A stretch of 64,000 bases of DNA from Volvox africanus (Eukaryota > Chlorophyta > Chlorophyceae > Chlamydomonadales > Volvocaceae): NCBI GenBank assembly GCA_030268105.1, contig BSDZ01000078.1, positions 6,829,501 to 6,893,500 on the forward strand, written 5' to 3'. The notes below the pieces were generated by a model. The model made no database searches and was not told where the DNA came from. It worked only from the letters and a program-made list of their open reading frames with translations. The position numbers were made by a program, and so were the translations under genes. Shown piece by piece: positions 14,601 through 25,776 of the stretch (position 1 is the first letter of the stretch; each line of letters begins with the position of its first letter).

Positions 14601-17600
14601 GCCGGGCCACGACTTCCATGGAAGCACCTGCATATTCATTGGCGAAACCAGGGACCCCGGTCATAGAGCGAGGAAAGAATTGAAAATGCGAAGCCAGCCG
14701 GAAGATCCAAAACCCTCGCACTGAGTTATGAGCTTGTCCGTTTAATGATACCGAGTTTGCACACGCTTGTCTGTGGACCCAAAGCTCCGAACCCCTTGCC
14801 TACCCTTTTCCAGCAGCAAGGCTACCACGGGGGGGCTGGAGCTGAGGATCGCCACTATGAGGGGAGTGTAACCAAAGGCGTCTTGAACGTCCACAAGGGC
14901 ACCTGCGCCTAGTAGCAGGTGCACAATCTGCAGGGAAAGTTGTACCGGAGTCAAGCAGGGGCGGTGTTTGATAGCTGGTGAACATATCTCTGTGTGCACT
15001 TTCAACGCGGTACGACGCTCCGCAACAGAGATTGGGTTAGGACGCCGGATCACGTAGCAGAGCAACCGAGAACAAAACACGAGGAAATGAATCCCGCGGA
15101 CATATGAAAGTTAACAAGGTTAAAGCCATGTTGGGGGAAAGGACGTTTCCCGATGAAAGTCAGGTCAAGCCAGGATAAAATCCGTCGCAGGACGGCGGCT
15201 CCATGCATGTGCAGAATTACATATTCGCGGCCAAATCATGGCAACATGCGATGCCTTTCCATAAGCCGTAAGCACGGCCCCTAAGTAGTTCACCACTGTA
15301 CAGACCTTCCTCCCTTCCACAACCGCGGCCCCTACCTGCAGCTGTGCATTTAAACAACGTTGCATGGCGCTGCTCTCCGTCTCACCAGCCCCTTCGTTCA
15401 CGACAGGGCCCCTTACGATCACCGTGTATACACAGTAGTGCCATCGCTCATCCGCGTCCGTGGAAGCTGGTGCAGAGGCTTCAGGCATTGGCTCTTTCCT
15501 CGCCTGGCCACTCGCTGCCGGCGGCTCCTTCTCAAGCACTAGTAGTTCCTTCGTAGGACTGCCAGAGCTGCCGCCGCCAGTGCTTGCCCTGGTCGGTACG
15601 ATTGTGGAGATGGTGATGCCCGGAGGCACGTGCGGCGTATATTTTTCAAGCATGGCCTGATGAGCACATTAAGGGAACCGAAAGGACGCCGTGGTCGTTA
15701 GATTCATCAAACCCTTCGGTTAGAAACAGCCAGGATAGAGGCGGTGTCTGCACACATAACAGGCGGTGAGAATGAACTTACGACGACATGCTTCAAGCAC
15801 TTACGTCAGCAAAGGCTCACCTTCGGTAATCTCATATTTCCTTCAAAAGTGTCGCCGTACACAGAACAGCGCAGGATGTGACCCTAGTCCGTCGTCATAG
15901 CGGATGGGCGGGTTTCGGAGGGCAGGATAAGAGAGACCGGCAAACCTCTCACACCAATAGCGCGGAATGGGTTATTCGTTTCAATTCTGCTGCTGGCGGA
16001 CCACATTGCAAGTGTTTGCGCGACCTATGCCCCATCGCGGTCTGGGATATGGGACACGCAATCCTTGCAGAAGCCTGGTTGTAACCCACTCAGCATATAA
16101 TAACCGTACCCTCCTAAGACGTGTCGACCCATGCATACATGCTGGTTCTTGTATGCATGGGTCGATACGTCTGTAAAATGCCGCTTCATTGGCGGGTTCG
16201 CTCACAGCTGTAGCAAGCTGGTCATCCAACTTCACACACACACGCAGGGGTCGCGGTAGAAGGCGAGAAAAAAGTTATGATGCGAGTGATTTCCCCGGAG
16301 GATCTAGGTATAAAGCCAGAGTACCAGCCCTTAGGTTGTCAGAAGGGTGGGCCAGAAGTTGTTGGGCACACCCTAGATCGTGTAGGACGTGATTGTAGTG
16401 GCTTGCGAGCTGACAGGGAGGAGAGTTAATTGCGCTGTTGATTCACTAGGTTTTGCTGGAAGCCGGTGGCGAGCGCTGACCCTATCTCACCAATCCATCT
16501 GATCACCAGTCGATGCCGAAAGGCCAGTTGGACCGACCATAAGTTTGCACCGCTGTGCGCCGACTCACCCTTTTTACATCGTTCCATGCCACCATATAAC
16601 ACGCAATATGCAACGGTGTTACATCAGCTGGCGGCAACAAGACAGTGACGGCCTCGGGGAAGTACTGCACCAGCATCCTCACATGGTCTGCCAGCTCCGA
16701 CACAATGGCGGAGCACAGCGCCCTGAAGGGAACCCAGCGGTAAAGCAGGGTCAAGGTAGGAAACGTCTCACCCCTTGTGTCGCAACTCAACCAGGGAAAC
16801 GTCATCAGGAAGCCAACGCGGCAGGAGGAACGACACGTGCAAAAAGCAACAAGAACAGCCAGGCAGCAGCGGGAACGGAGGCTGGCCTGCATTACTACCC
16901 ACAATAACATTATTAGCAAAGGACGTCTTCGCTTACCTCCTTTTCCATCTTTTTCCCGTTTCTATGAGATAGCTATATCGACCGCCCACTTTCCCCAGAA
17001 TCGCACCTCGCCACTCCGTACACCGCCACATTCAGCAGTTCAGCATTGCGATTAACACCCGAGCCAGTCAGCCTGGGGCCGGGATTGTCCAGCAAGGCCA
17101 CGCTGGAGCTGTCGGGCCTCATGCAGCTGCCTGCGCCGCTTTTACCCGGCGGGCCGAATCCCATGGAATTCCGCAAACTCTCTAGCAAGGGACCCAATAC
17201 GGAAGTCGGCGGGTAATTATTCTTATCGGCCATGAGCCAAAATAGTGGGCAGCCCCGCCACTCATCCCAGCGAATCAGCACCTCCTCTGCGGGAATGATG
17301 GGCTGACACGACAGAACTCGCGCAGCAGCCCTTGGTGTGATACCAGACCAGCGGCGAGTCGAGCGGTGGGCCAGCAAGTGAAGCGGGCCGACCAGGGTAC
17401 CTAACAAAGGGGGTGAAAGAATAGACTCGGACCCGGCGAGAAAGACGATGAGTCATAACCGAGTGCAATTGCGCACTTCCGCCTACATTTAAAACCTAAA
17501 TACGCCGAAGACTTTCCCTGTCGTCTGCGAGTGACCTGTGATGTGGCTTTAGCTTTTGCAAATGGCACTAAAATGCCAACATCAGACGATGGGTCCTTCC

Positions 17601-20600
17601 ATCTTAAATCCCTGCGCCAATCCCAATGCCCCATCCCCGCAGTATAGTGCACCTCGCACCTGGCAGCCGCGTCCTAAGGGATGCTCCAGCCTCCACCAAA
17701 GCAACGAACGTCTCAGGGGCACATGAGGCCGCAGCGCAGTGTAAGGGTGTCATACCGCACCAGCTCTGTGCGTTCAGGTCAGCACCGTGACTCAGCAAAA
17801 GACGGAGCATGGGGTGCGCCGCCGCCGCCATTGCTGAAGCGCCACCGGCATCGTCATGAGCCGCTGACGTCGCTGCTGTGCAAACAAGGCTACGCACGAA
17901 TGGCTTTTGGATCTGACCATGAGGAACATCCTTCGTGGGGTTCACTTCGTCGTCGACGCTGAACCACAGCGGCCCCATCATCACGTTACACCTGTGAGGG
18001 CAGTAGCTGCTGGGATGGTCCCATGATCCAGCGTACAAGGAGGTTGCAGTAAAGAGTCAGATTGAAGGTGGTGCTTAGGGTTTTAATTGGGTGCCAGAGT
18101 TACGGGATTCCTGTTCACACACGAAGGCGACGTCAGGCTTGATGGTAACAGTAAACTACGAACAAAGGGACTGGAAACCGAAAACGCTTTCAAAACCCAG
18201 CAGCTAGCGAAGAATACCTACGGCAGCTTGCACTACGCATTCGTTTATCAATAGCCACGTCAACTATCTATGACTTGACTCGTTCCTTCCTTACCGCCGT
18301 CATGTCGCACTCCTATACTTAATACCTCCGTCCCGGGCAGGTAGTCCCCGTCCCCGTACACGCCAACAATGAGTGCAAATGCACATAACTGGCCCCCTTG
18401 TGTCGCACCTTACTCTTTGAAACATAACAGAGCATCTACACCCCCATTCCTAATTCCCATACGATCTGCCAACCCATGCGGAGGAGCGTCCTACATACTT
18501 ACGTGAACCCTGCTTCGGTTACCGCGCAGACACCGGGAAATATCCGCGCTTTGGCCCTCTTGTAGAATCCTTTTGGCACTCCTAATTTTTTGTCTAAAAG
18601 CTTCGATTGCCAAGACATCATTACATCCATTCTGCGAAGCCTCGCGGATTGTTGTGCGTGCGATTCATCTTCATCAGAGCTGTCGTCATCGGGATTGCGG
18701 TCGGGTTCTCTATCCTTTACGTCGGTGCTATTGGTACCGGTACCGGTGCTATAGCTGTCCCGTGGGGTTGCGGGGATGCGAAAGTTGCGAAGAATCAAGT
18801 AGTCGATTGGCCATATGCAGGGCTACAGGCAAAGAAAGGAGGAAGGGGATGTGGGGCACGGGCCGCGGCGGGGTGTTGGCGCGAGGCACGTCAGGCAGAG
18901 TGTGAACAGGGATTTGGTTAGCAAACGAGGCATGAACGGAACTAGCAGCTGCACAGAACTAGCCGTCGGGCGCACTTTTCAAGAGGATGAGGCCAGCAGC
19001 AAAAGTCCCCGGGCATAAAGGCATGGAAGGAAAGAAAGCAATGAGCACCTGTATGGTGGAGCCTGGTGACTAGAAACCTCGCTTTAGTGTGGATATCCGG
19101 GTCACGTGTAGGGCATAACTGCAGCAGCTCAAACGACAATACGACCGCATAATTTCATTCCACAAGTAGCGCGTGTACAGAAAACTCAAAACATACGTGC
19201 AGTAATTGGCCCGCGTGCATGGGCCTTCTTTAACGTAACCTTCCGGTCAGTGAGAGGGGCAGTCTCTCCGTACCTCGTTCCCGCTTTACATTCCCTGTCC
19301 ATCAATGCAGTGCCCTCCCACGAGGGGCTAATGTAACCAATCTATAAGTTCAGCTTGAGCCAGATTGCAAACCTGAAGTCCCCTCGCTAACCCCGCCCCT
19401 TCGTCCTCTTCTGTCGATTTCATACCCAACTCTGTCGGCGCTAAGCTGAAATCCGCTGCGTTCTTGAAACTTCGACTGTTCGCAACTGTTAACAAACGGG
19501 AGCCCCAGAACCTCTCACCCTCAGGCAGCACAGGTGTACAGGCGAAAACCCCCATCGGCTGATCCTGCTGTTGATAGAAACCCCCCGCTCCAGCAGCCAG
19601 GAGGCGGCACGCAGGTGGCCCAGCGCCACGGCATTGTGCAGCACGGTACCATGGGGCCAGACATATGGATCGGCGATGTACCATGCACACAGCGATTCGG
19701 TGCCGCGCTCCGAGGGCTGCCAGTCCTCCGTGAAAAGGGGTATCTGTTCATCTATCCGACCGCCGTTTGAAGCCTGCAAAGATCATTTTATGCATGCATA
19801 TTTCTAAGAAGCGGAGGAGGGAAAGAGATGAGGAACCAGATGTTATGTTTAAGAAGGTAAAGGGCGGGAGGGTAAGGCGAAATGTCATTGGAAATCGTTG
19901 GGGGTGACTGCCGATATGGTGTGTTTGCTTGAGCACCCAAGCAACGGCATGGCAATTAGGATGTATCTGGGATCGGAGGGTGGGAAAAGCGACCCAGCGA
20001 ATCTTAATTGCAACCCACAGGGACGAGTGTACCTAACATCCATGTTTCGCGGGTCCCTGATTCAATCCCCAAAATAAACGACCCGTTTCCGCTTAGCCTA
20101 GGGCTCGTCATGCCCTATTGTCCGTCAAGCACCCTCTCCCCACTCGCCTGGTTCTCCAGGGCGTCGAGGTCCGCCGTGTCTGCTGCCAGAAGTGCTTTCT
20201 CAGCAAGGGCTGCTGCGGCCCCGCCGATACCCTTACGAGCTGCCTTATCCATCTTATACACCAGCGCCCGCAGCTCAGCCGCAGGCAGCTCAGCCGCGGC
20301 CGCCAGTGGCACCGATCCCCCAAGCACACCCCGCCTGACTAGCGGTACTGTTCGCAGCAGGTCGTGCAGAGACTGCACCGATGACCAGTAGCGGGTGACG
20401 TGAGTGACCGAATAGGCGGGGTTGCTGCGGGGAAGGATGCTGCATTGGGGACCGACACAATGCAGTGCAGGGGGATGCGTTGAGTGGGTATGAGTGGGTA
20501 CCAATGGAGACGCCTCCCAGCTCACACGACAAGTCGACAAGGGAGTTAAGATCAAAAAATACAAGCCAGAGGTAAACTTGAGGTTGTTTCTGCAATATGC

Positions 20601-23600
20601 ACTCCTCAGTTCAAAATTGTGCCCGGGCGTGAGTGTTGGAGTTCGTACCTTAACGTTTATAGAAATGATCTGGTCGCTCTTAGGAACCCATGGGACCCAA
20701 ACTTCTATATTGTAACGACTAGTAAAGGGTTCATTGGACAACAAATGGCAGACTGGTTAGGGTATAACATTCCACGCCCTAGCTCCCTCAAAAGCAGAGG
20801 CCCTCCACCTTACAATTGTGGTGCGGTACATGCGGTACAAAACATTTGCACACGCGCACCTGACTCGTCGCACGCGACCATATAGCCGCGCCTCAAGGCG
20901 CATGGCCAGAAGCAGGCACGCGGGCGAGACGATACCATGTGGCGCCGGCGACACCGCCTCAAGCCCCGCGCCCAACAGTCCCGCCACCAGCAGTCGCCGA
21001 GCCCGACTCCGCGCAGCCAGCGCTGATGCAGTGGGCACTACCACGCTCGCCCCAGGTTGGGGCCGGGATTTACTCGCAGCGATGGCCTCGTGCTCCGAGA
21101 CCATGTGCACGGATCCTTTAAACCGGTCGCCCACTGACATCATTCCCTTCGCGGTGCCCTTGCTGCAGGGAGAAGGATGTGTGCGTACGGGTCCGCCGGG
21201 ACATTAAGGGGCGCAAATAATTTAAAGTCCATAGAGGAAGATGCTCGATTACAGGCCCTAAGAAAGAAGGAGAAGAGATCCCCTCTAGTCTGCCACATGC
21301 ACAACCTGTACCCTGTACACCATACATGTCACCACTATACACTCCCTTCCATACCCTGACTGTCGTACTTCATTTGTTCAAGTGCCCTGGTCGTATGGCA
21401 CTGCGGCGTTTTCCCACCTGCCTAGTTTCAGTTCCGTTGGAGGTCGTACAAGCTATTGCTGGCATACGTGCATTCACCCCTTTCGTGTTGGCCGTTTCAA
21501 GTTTGTGCCAAGTTTCATCGTAGATCCTTGTTGCCACTTCCATGCCTTCAACACATGGGTTGTACGTACCACGCCGCGTAAAGCGTTGCCGCCGCCAGTC
21601 GCTCCCTATCCTCCAGCGCTTGGAACGGCACCACTTCCACCGCAAAGGGGTCGTCAGCGTCCTGGCCCGACGCACCCGTTGCTGGAAGCCTGCTTTCCGA
21701 CCCATGGGTCGCCCCTTCTATGAACAGCTTCCACTGGCGGCTGGTCAAGTATGCTGAGGAGTACTTGCGATACAATGAGTGCAGAGACTGCTCGTGAGAC
21801 CAGGTGGGACTGTCCCATCGCGAGCACTTATAAGGCCAGGAAAGTTCAAGGCAGGTGTAGTCGATAGTCAACTCCACGCCAGGAGGCCGATCCGGCATCC
21901 TGAGGGTGCAGGGCAAGGAATGGGCTGGAATGAGGAAGCACGACATCGGGACGGGAAATATGCACATGCGCGTATGGGTGGGTAGGTGGGAGAAGAGGCG
22001 GTGCTGAGATGGGATGTGGAAAGAAAGGACGGTGGCTGTCGGGTCCAGCGGAGGCGTGAGAAATGTGGTCGCAGGGTGCATGCGCAGCCAAGGGGCTGAC
22101 AGCAGCACGCGCGCTGCCCTGCAAGCATATCCACTGCACCGAATTAAGAGGCATATAAGCCAGCTTCAATGACGTTACTGATTGGAAGTCCAGAATCGAC
22201 TGCCTTCTACTGACGTGGTGGGGGCTGAGAACTCACATACTCCGCAGGGGAGAGCGGGGAGATGTGAAAAACCAAGCGCATCTCAATAAATAATGAATAT
22301 GTCCATTCACCGTCACAGCGGGAGCTTATCTGCAATAACGAGGGTGAGTGACAATTATACTCGTTGAGAACATGGTTTCAACAAACTATGATCCCCATGC
22401 CTTCCCTCCATATGCTTAAATACAAGAATATGCTAACCCTGCTAGTCGTGCACTTTAAATACCTGAATTCTCGCGAATCAGCACGAAATCCACCTGAAAA
22501 CGCCCCACCGGACTTCATATCTCACCAATCCTTTATCACGAATTCAACTCCGAAGTCATTATCTATGCTTGCGACTTGTCCAGCGGTCTGCTCCTGCCCG
22601 GCTCCTGAAGCCCCAGATGTATCCCCAGTTGCTGAAGCCGGGATGCCTGACCCTGCAGATGGTGGCTGCTGTGGCTCGGCCAGCGGCGGTAGTAGCCCAA
22701 GGTCGTATAGCAGTTGCAGCATGCTAAAGTCTAAGGGCTGTCGAACCAGCTTGCTGCCCTCTTCCAGCGAGATTTCCCACCACGCAGCCCGCGCATGAGC
22801 CAGGAAGGCCCTCTCTCGGGTAGCTTGAACAGCCCGAATCGCTGCGGCATAACTGAACATTTTACCATCATCGGTCGGCGTGTCATAGATCCTCGGCACG
22901 CTGTCACTGCCACCGCCATCAGAGGCCTCTGGATCCTTGGATGGCACATATCTCAGGCGGAGCTCGGGCCCGGTGCCACTGATATATGTCCCCTGAAAAG
23001 TAGATTGCATTTTCATCTCTCTGTCGTTGATCTCTGACGTTGTCAACACCACATGCCGGGCGGGGATAGCCCCACCAGTGCCGCAAACCTCACATGCGTT
23101 TGACAGCGCCAGCAACATGGCGGCCACCTGCTCCTGAGGAAGCGTGAACTTTGCGTTGTGGAGATCAAGAACGCGCAGTGCGGGCAAGCGGGTGACCAGG
23201 GCTGCCGGCAGCGGCGAGACAAGGACAGTGTTGCGTAAACACAGCAGTGCCAGGCGAGGCAGCGCTGCAAGAGCAGGTATGTCCCAGGTGGCCGGGTCCA
23301 GGTCTAGAGAGTAGCTGAGATCTAGGTAGGTCAGAGAACGACTTAGCGCGGGCAGCCAGAGGGGTGGGAAGACAGCTGCCGGGAATGGGGCGGTAGCGTC
23401 CGAGCCCGGGCTGCATGCACCAGCGGATTCAGAAACAGAGCTGTCCGCGTCAGAATAGGTGTTAGGCAGCCAAGGTTTCTGACCTGTTATGACAGCAACT
23501 GCGTAAGGGCCGTCCGGCAAGAGGGAACACCAGCCGTCACCAGTCTTGACGGAGCTGGCGGAGGTAGCTAACAGGTCGCTGTTGGATTTGGTAACCCCCG

Positions 23601-23925
23601 AGGGGGCCTCATAAGTGCGCTCCAAAGCCTTCAGCACGGCCTCCAGACGTTGTGACGCGGTTAACTTGCCCTCGGTGGGGCACTGTGCGTCCTTCCCGCT
23701 GGCGGTACAGGCAGCTTTTTCCTGGTCCTTAATAGGGTCCGACTCCATGTCCAGGTATTTGCGCACCAACTCCCCATCGATGGCTGGGAGACCAAAGGCA
23801 CTGAAGCGAAAGCCCAACCTGATATCAGGCGTCGCCAAGACACCATCGCTGGTACCGCGTGCATCAGAGCTGCGTGGCGAACCCAAGTGCAGCACAGCAG
23901 CCGTACGAACAATGTTGGCGTCCAT
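1..23925 (-). CDS. Giant multi-exon LRR/ankyrin/EF-hand protein gene (partial, runs off left edge)
   Basis: About 40 exons on the minus strand can be chained with matching phases from an ATG at 23925 towards the left edge. The product would exceed about 2,500 residues, with leucine-rich repeats first, then ankyrin repeats, a highly acidic tract, several unrecognised helical exons, one canonical EF-hand and a Gly/Ser-rich linker. These modules suggest a large cytosolic scaffold or calcium-responsive protein, but I do not recognise the family. Joins are phase-consistent from 23925 to 5838. The join between the exon ending at 5838 and the one starting at 5535 does not keep phase, so the locus could be two neighbouring genes. 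No TGTAA signal on this strand was seen in 5.6-6.8 kb, which mildly favours a single gene. The separate exon blocks are described below. Confidence 0.55.
2786..4008 (-). CDS. EF-hand exon and neighbours
   Basis: The exon ending at 3775 (donor GTAGGT; start in about 3,950-4,000 uncertain) encodes NLMDDWSLLQPLNSW. It joins in phase 0 to 3676-3354, which begins with a textbook EF-hand loop, DSNDDGELTYRE: Asp at 1, Asn at 3, Asp at 5, Gly at 6 and Glu at 12, followed by helix EFLLAYLRHRGG. EF-hands bind calcium, so this part of the protein is probably calcium-responsive. Only one clear EF-hand is seen; they usually pair, so its partner may be degenerate or in the preceding exon. The next exon, 3024-2786, keeps phase and encodes TTLHSRFFAACRAVPGRTAV. 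Confidence 0.6.
4165..5535 (-). CDS. Exons of the giant gene (or of a second gene), unrecognised
   Basis: Exon 5535-5393 (acceptor CGTCGCAG, donor GTAGGT) encodes a helical stretch including LQVMFEMLMSGDISPELRRE. It joins in phase to 5209-4977, which encodes INYVMHSLASDATFARRLVW and VVEFQPLLMEALMEHEAE. That exon joins through a GTGAGG donor to one starting at 4844, encoding VLACGQALEQWSQESQYWVV and LSMLLQEHYDFDYRPLVLPY before a Gly/Thr/Ser-rich insertion. The 4844 frame stays open to 4165, and its true 3' end is unclear. I recognise no domain. Confidence 0.55.
5838..6965 (-). CDS. Short exons linking the two halves of the giant gene
   Basis: Short exons missed by a length cutoff: 6965-6927 (donor GTGAGA), 6468-6401 (acceptor CTGCTGCAG, donor GTGAGT; encodes NPDRGCIAFTAQWNMLAQ), 6246-6214, and 5914-5838 (donor GTGAGC; encodes RLVGFTRLMVHVFSGMWGKD). 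Phases agree from one to the next. The last exon ends in phase 1, whereas the next clear exon (5535) needs phase 0, so an exon is missing, a splice site is wrong, or one gene ends and another begins in 5.5-5.9 kb. A longer open frame over 6965-6768 is the alternative to the 6927 donor. Confidence 0.4.
7587..9030 (-). CDS. Exons of the giant gene with a weakly VPS9-like stretch
   Basis: Four phase-compatible exons: 9030-8940, 8465-8399, 8282-8184 and 7664-7587. They encode, in order, WWITGWVDR, then FFRLFLLEALNNEGNKAKKL, then PGGADVALNADFIYPVIVS followed by ARMATLYRALAE, then DLGGNLMDAKHLNRVEK. The GGAD...DFIYPVI...ATLYRAL pattern is reminiscent of the GAD-x-LLP-x-x-Y-V core of VPS9 Rab5-type exchange domains, which occur with ankyrin repeats in some proteins. 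The match is short and lacks several conserved positions, so I treat it as a suggestion only. Donors include GTATGT and GTGAGA. Confidence 0.5.
9592..13751 (-). CDS. Middle exons of the giant gene, unrecognised
   Basis: Seven exons chain in phase: 13751-13572, 13119-12920, 12403-12185, 11890-11493, 10957-10811, 10555-10458 and 9950-9592. The 13571/13120 intron fits phase only if its donor is GCAAGG directly after CAG, a GC-AG intron. One exon encodes ILYLLLHHGSPELRKPLLDI, which resembles a degenerate helical repeat. Another encodes LDSAIQKALNLALKEAGL, and another TSMRMSLGHNAPIPDVVLRA. Beta-like text follows (FGFRLSFTYTRRTLTVELHA) with an Ala/Thr-rich insertion. I recognise no family. The donor of the third exon could alternatively be GTGCGA nine bases earlier in the coding direction (exon end 12194). 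Confidence 0.55.
11309..11324. repeat. ATA/TAA microsatellite
   Basis: A short run of TAA units in an intron of the giant gene. Confidence 0.6.
13984..14013. repeat. 9-bp minisatellite in an intron
   Basis: Three and a half tandem copies of GGGAGGCAA, in the intron between exons 14627-14252 and 13751-13572 of the giant gene. Confidence 0.8.
14252..14627 (-). CDS. Exon of the giant gene with a long acidic Asp/Glu tract
   Basis: This exon follows the last ankyrin exon in phase, with acceptor TATGCAG and donor GTGAGT. It encodes 124 complete codons plus a shared Gly. The N-terminal part (ASMEVVARHAIAAMELFTGR) is helical. The middle is strongly acidic (DEDGDEDEDEDEDAG), encoded by a GAT/GAG-rich run at about 14381-14437. 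A Lys/Gly/Ser-rich stretch (GKGKGKSGSGR) follows. Such a charge block is probably disordered. I infer no enzymatic role. Confidence 0.65.
14804..19773 (-). CDS. Ankyrin-repeat exons of the giant gene
   Basis: Seven exons chain in phase: 19773-19519, 18822-18503, 17991-17660, 17400-17007, 16722-16569, 15656-15336 and 14927-14804. Four carry ankyrin-repeat signatures: GTVLHNAVALGHLRAASWLL, GMTPLHCAAASCAPETFVAL, DVTPLHIACYMVAW and FGYTPLIVAILSSSPPVVAL, each near a helix such as LLLSHGADLN or IVHLLLGAGALVDV. Ankyrin repeats normally form stacked protein-binding surfaces. They are interrupted by acidic or Ser-rich spacers, for example the DDDSSDEDESH segment in 18822-18503. Donors include a strong GTAAGT at 18502. 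The introns are a few hundred bases each, and one holds a hairpin at 16117-16172. Confidence 0.72.
16117..16172. repeat. Short intronic hairpin
   Basis: Arms 16117-16139 and 16150-16172 are reverse complements over 23 bp with one mismatch, separated by 10 nt. The hairpin lies in the intron between the exons at 16722-16569 and 15656-15336 of the giant gene. On the minus strand it would fold into a small stem of about miRNA-precursor size. Function unknown. Confidence 0.7.
20133..21899 (-). CDS. Exons 2-4 of the giant gene, unrecognised helical region
   Basis: Three phase-compatible exons: 21899-21570 (donor GTACGT), 21162-20809 (after a CCCTGCAG acceptor) and 20424-20133. The first encodes a Trp/Tyr-rich stretch (LELSWPYKCSRW). 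The second and third are Ala/Leu-rich and probably helical, including RARRLLVAGLLGAGLEA and RALVYKMDKAARKGIGG. I recognise no domain. The region bridges the N-terminal LRRs and the ankyrin repeats. The donor of exon 4 (GTGCTT) is weak, so its last few codons are uncertain. Confidence 0.6.
22526..23925 (-). CDS. First exon of the giant gene: N-terminal leucine-rich-repeat region
   Basis: A 1,400-nt exon opens at ATG 23925 and ends at a GTGAGA donor, leaving two bases of a codon. It encodes about 466 residues. Roughly the third quarter holds leucine-rich-repeat-like segments, recognisable by SLTYLDLSYS, LALLCLRNTV and ALRVLDLHNAKF at LRR spacing. The last part (AIRAVQATRERAFLAHARAAWWEISLE) is helical and charged. 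No signal peptide or membrane segment is visible, so the product is probably intracellular. LRRs of this type usually mediate protein binding. The next exon, at 21899, supplies the missing base and continues the frame. Confidence 0.7.
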
Positions 23926-25776
23926 CCGTTGAAAAGAAGCTCTTGAAACCCTTATGTGGTAGTAAGCACTATGCCGTTAAAGTTTAGCGCCAAACTTTGC
24001 ACTGACCGCCATGTAGATAGTCAGCATCTGGCCTATTCGCAAATGTATTAGGTACCATTTAGGTTTCAAAAGGCCGTAGATGGCTAGAATAATAAAACTA
24101 AGGACCGGGTAGAAAGTAAAAGGCAATCCAACCTCTCGAGAATGCTAAATTTCGAGTTCAACACATATCACATGCCAAATAAAGCGTTAAATGATACAAT
24201 GTAAATTCCTCGTTTAACATGCTGACGGAGTTATACGCACAAGTCCAGACCAAGCATTCTTGGGGCCTGTGGCTTGTAACTACACGCCCATTGCCGTATA
24301 GCTTTCCTAGCTTTTACTACAACGTTGATGATAAATATAATTAGCAAAATTAATGTTGCTTGTCCTTAATATGTCGGACCACGTATTCATGGTGTAATAC
24401 AATTCGTCATTATTTCGTACATCGCACCTTGTGATCCAGTTTCGGTAAACTTTGAGTTACTTTTATGGAATCATAATGGAAGAGTTGAGAATATTATTTA
24501 TCTCGTTAATAAAGTCTGCTATTTAATGGCTTGGTGTTTGGTTAATTTTTCGTACGCAAGACCCTGTCGTCTAGTTTCTTGCATCTTTGCGTTTTCTATT
24601 GCCACCCTTAACAATATTATCACCACAGGCGTCTGTATACAAAGATGTTGTCATTACGTCTTATGAGATTGTAGCTGCGATGCAGCCGCGAGTCCTGACC
24701 GCAATGAAGCTCTTCCGTAATTGTAAGCCTACAGGGATTGATACTGTTCGGCAAAATGCTTAAAGCCTTTATCTGCACGGTTATGGAGCAATGAGGTGAA
24801 TGTTTTAGGGGGACATACGTGACAAATTGGGGGACTTAACTTATTTGCGGTCTCTGCTTTAACCCCGATCTATAAGGGTGATGTTTTGGGCATCAATACC
24901 TATAGGGTTCTAACCTTCGGGTCTGAATGTCAAGTTGTATGCTTATGTCTGGGATTATTTTGTTTGAGGGGCAGGGTGTTGGGTCTACAATGGTCTCCGT
25001 ATTAAGAAGTTTTCAGGAAAACGTTCTACAACTACTGTTTCTTACCCCAGAAAAGTGCAGGCCACTGTTCATCTGCTTGGGCCTGCCAAGTGTATTTCAG
25101 TAGATCAGCACGGAGCATTCCAGAGGGGGTGCCACAGAATCTCCTTTGGCTGTGATTGGAACAGGTCTTGAGCCCCTGGCTCAAAATGCCATTGAAACCA
25201 GCTACGAGAAGCGCATGAATCTGCATGAACGTGTTGGGCGAGCCAGGGGAGGCGAGCTGTAACAGGGCGAATGGTGCAGAAGCGCCAGAAAGAGCGAAAC
25301 TGACTTGTCGTAATTTGGCCTTAGTGACAAATAACTTAAGTTCGTAATAATAGATTAGTTACAGTAGATCTAATGCATAGAACTTGGACGAGTTGCATGG
25401 AACTACTTACATGCGAGCATTCGTACAACGGTGTCAGTTGTAGAATGCGCGCCAGTTTTGAATAGACGTAAGGCCCCCTTAGGTGCCAGGCAGCGCTATT
25501 TAAAGCGCCCGGATATTAGTGATAGACACTTCCTTATCCATTGTATTAAACTTACTATAATGTAAACTTTAAGGTGTCACCTTAGCACCACGTGCCCTAC
25601 GGCACTGATACTCGGAGCTCGCCTTTACAGTTATCCCCAACAGCTAGGTGACCCCTCTGTTACACGAGCCGACGCAAGCCAATAGCCGGCTTAGGGCGAG
25701 CCGCTTAAAGCCAAGCAAGGGATGAGGCAGGTTTTCCTCGGAATTCAACACTTTGGGGCATTTTTGGTGAACAAAA
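23926..25776. other. AT-rich intergenic DNA upstream of the giant gene
   Basis: No convincing exon on either strand; the open frames are short. The base composition is clearly more AT-rich than the flanking exons. The first few hundred bases presumably hold the promoter of the leftward gene, but I cannot point to a specific motif. From about 25.6 kb the sequence may belong to the retroelement remnant. Confidence 0.5.
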
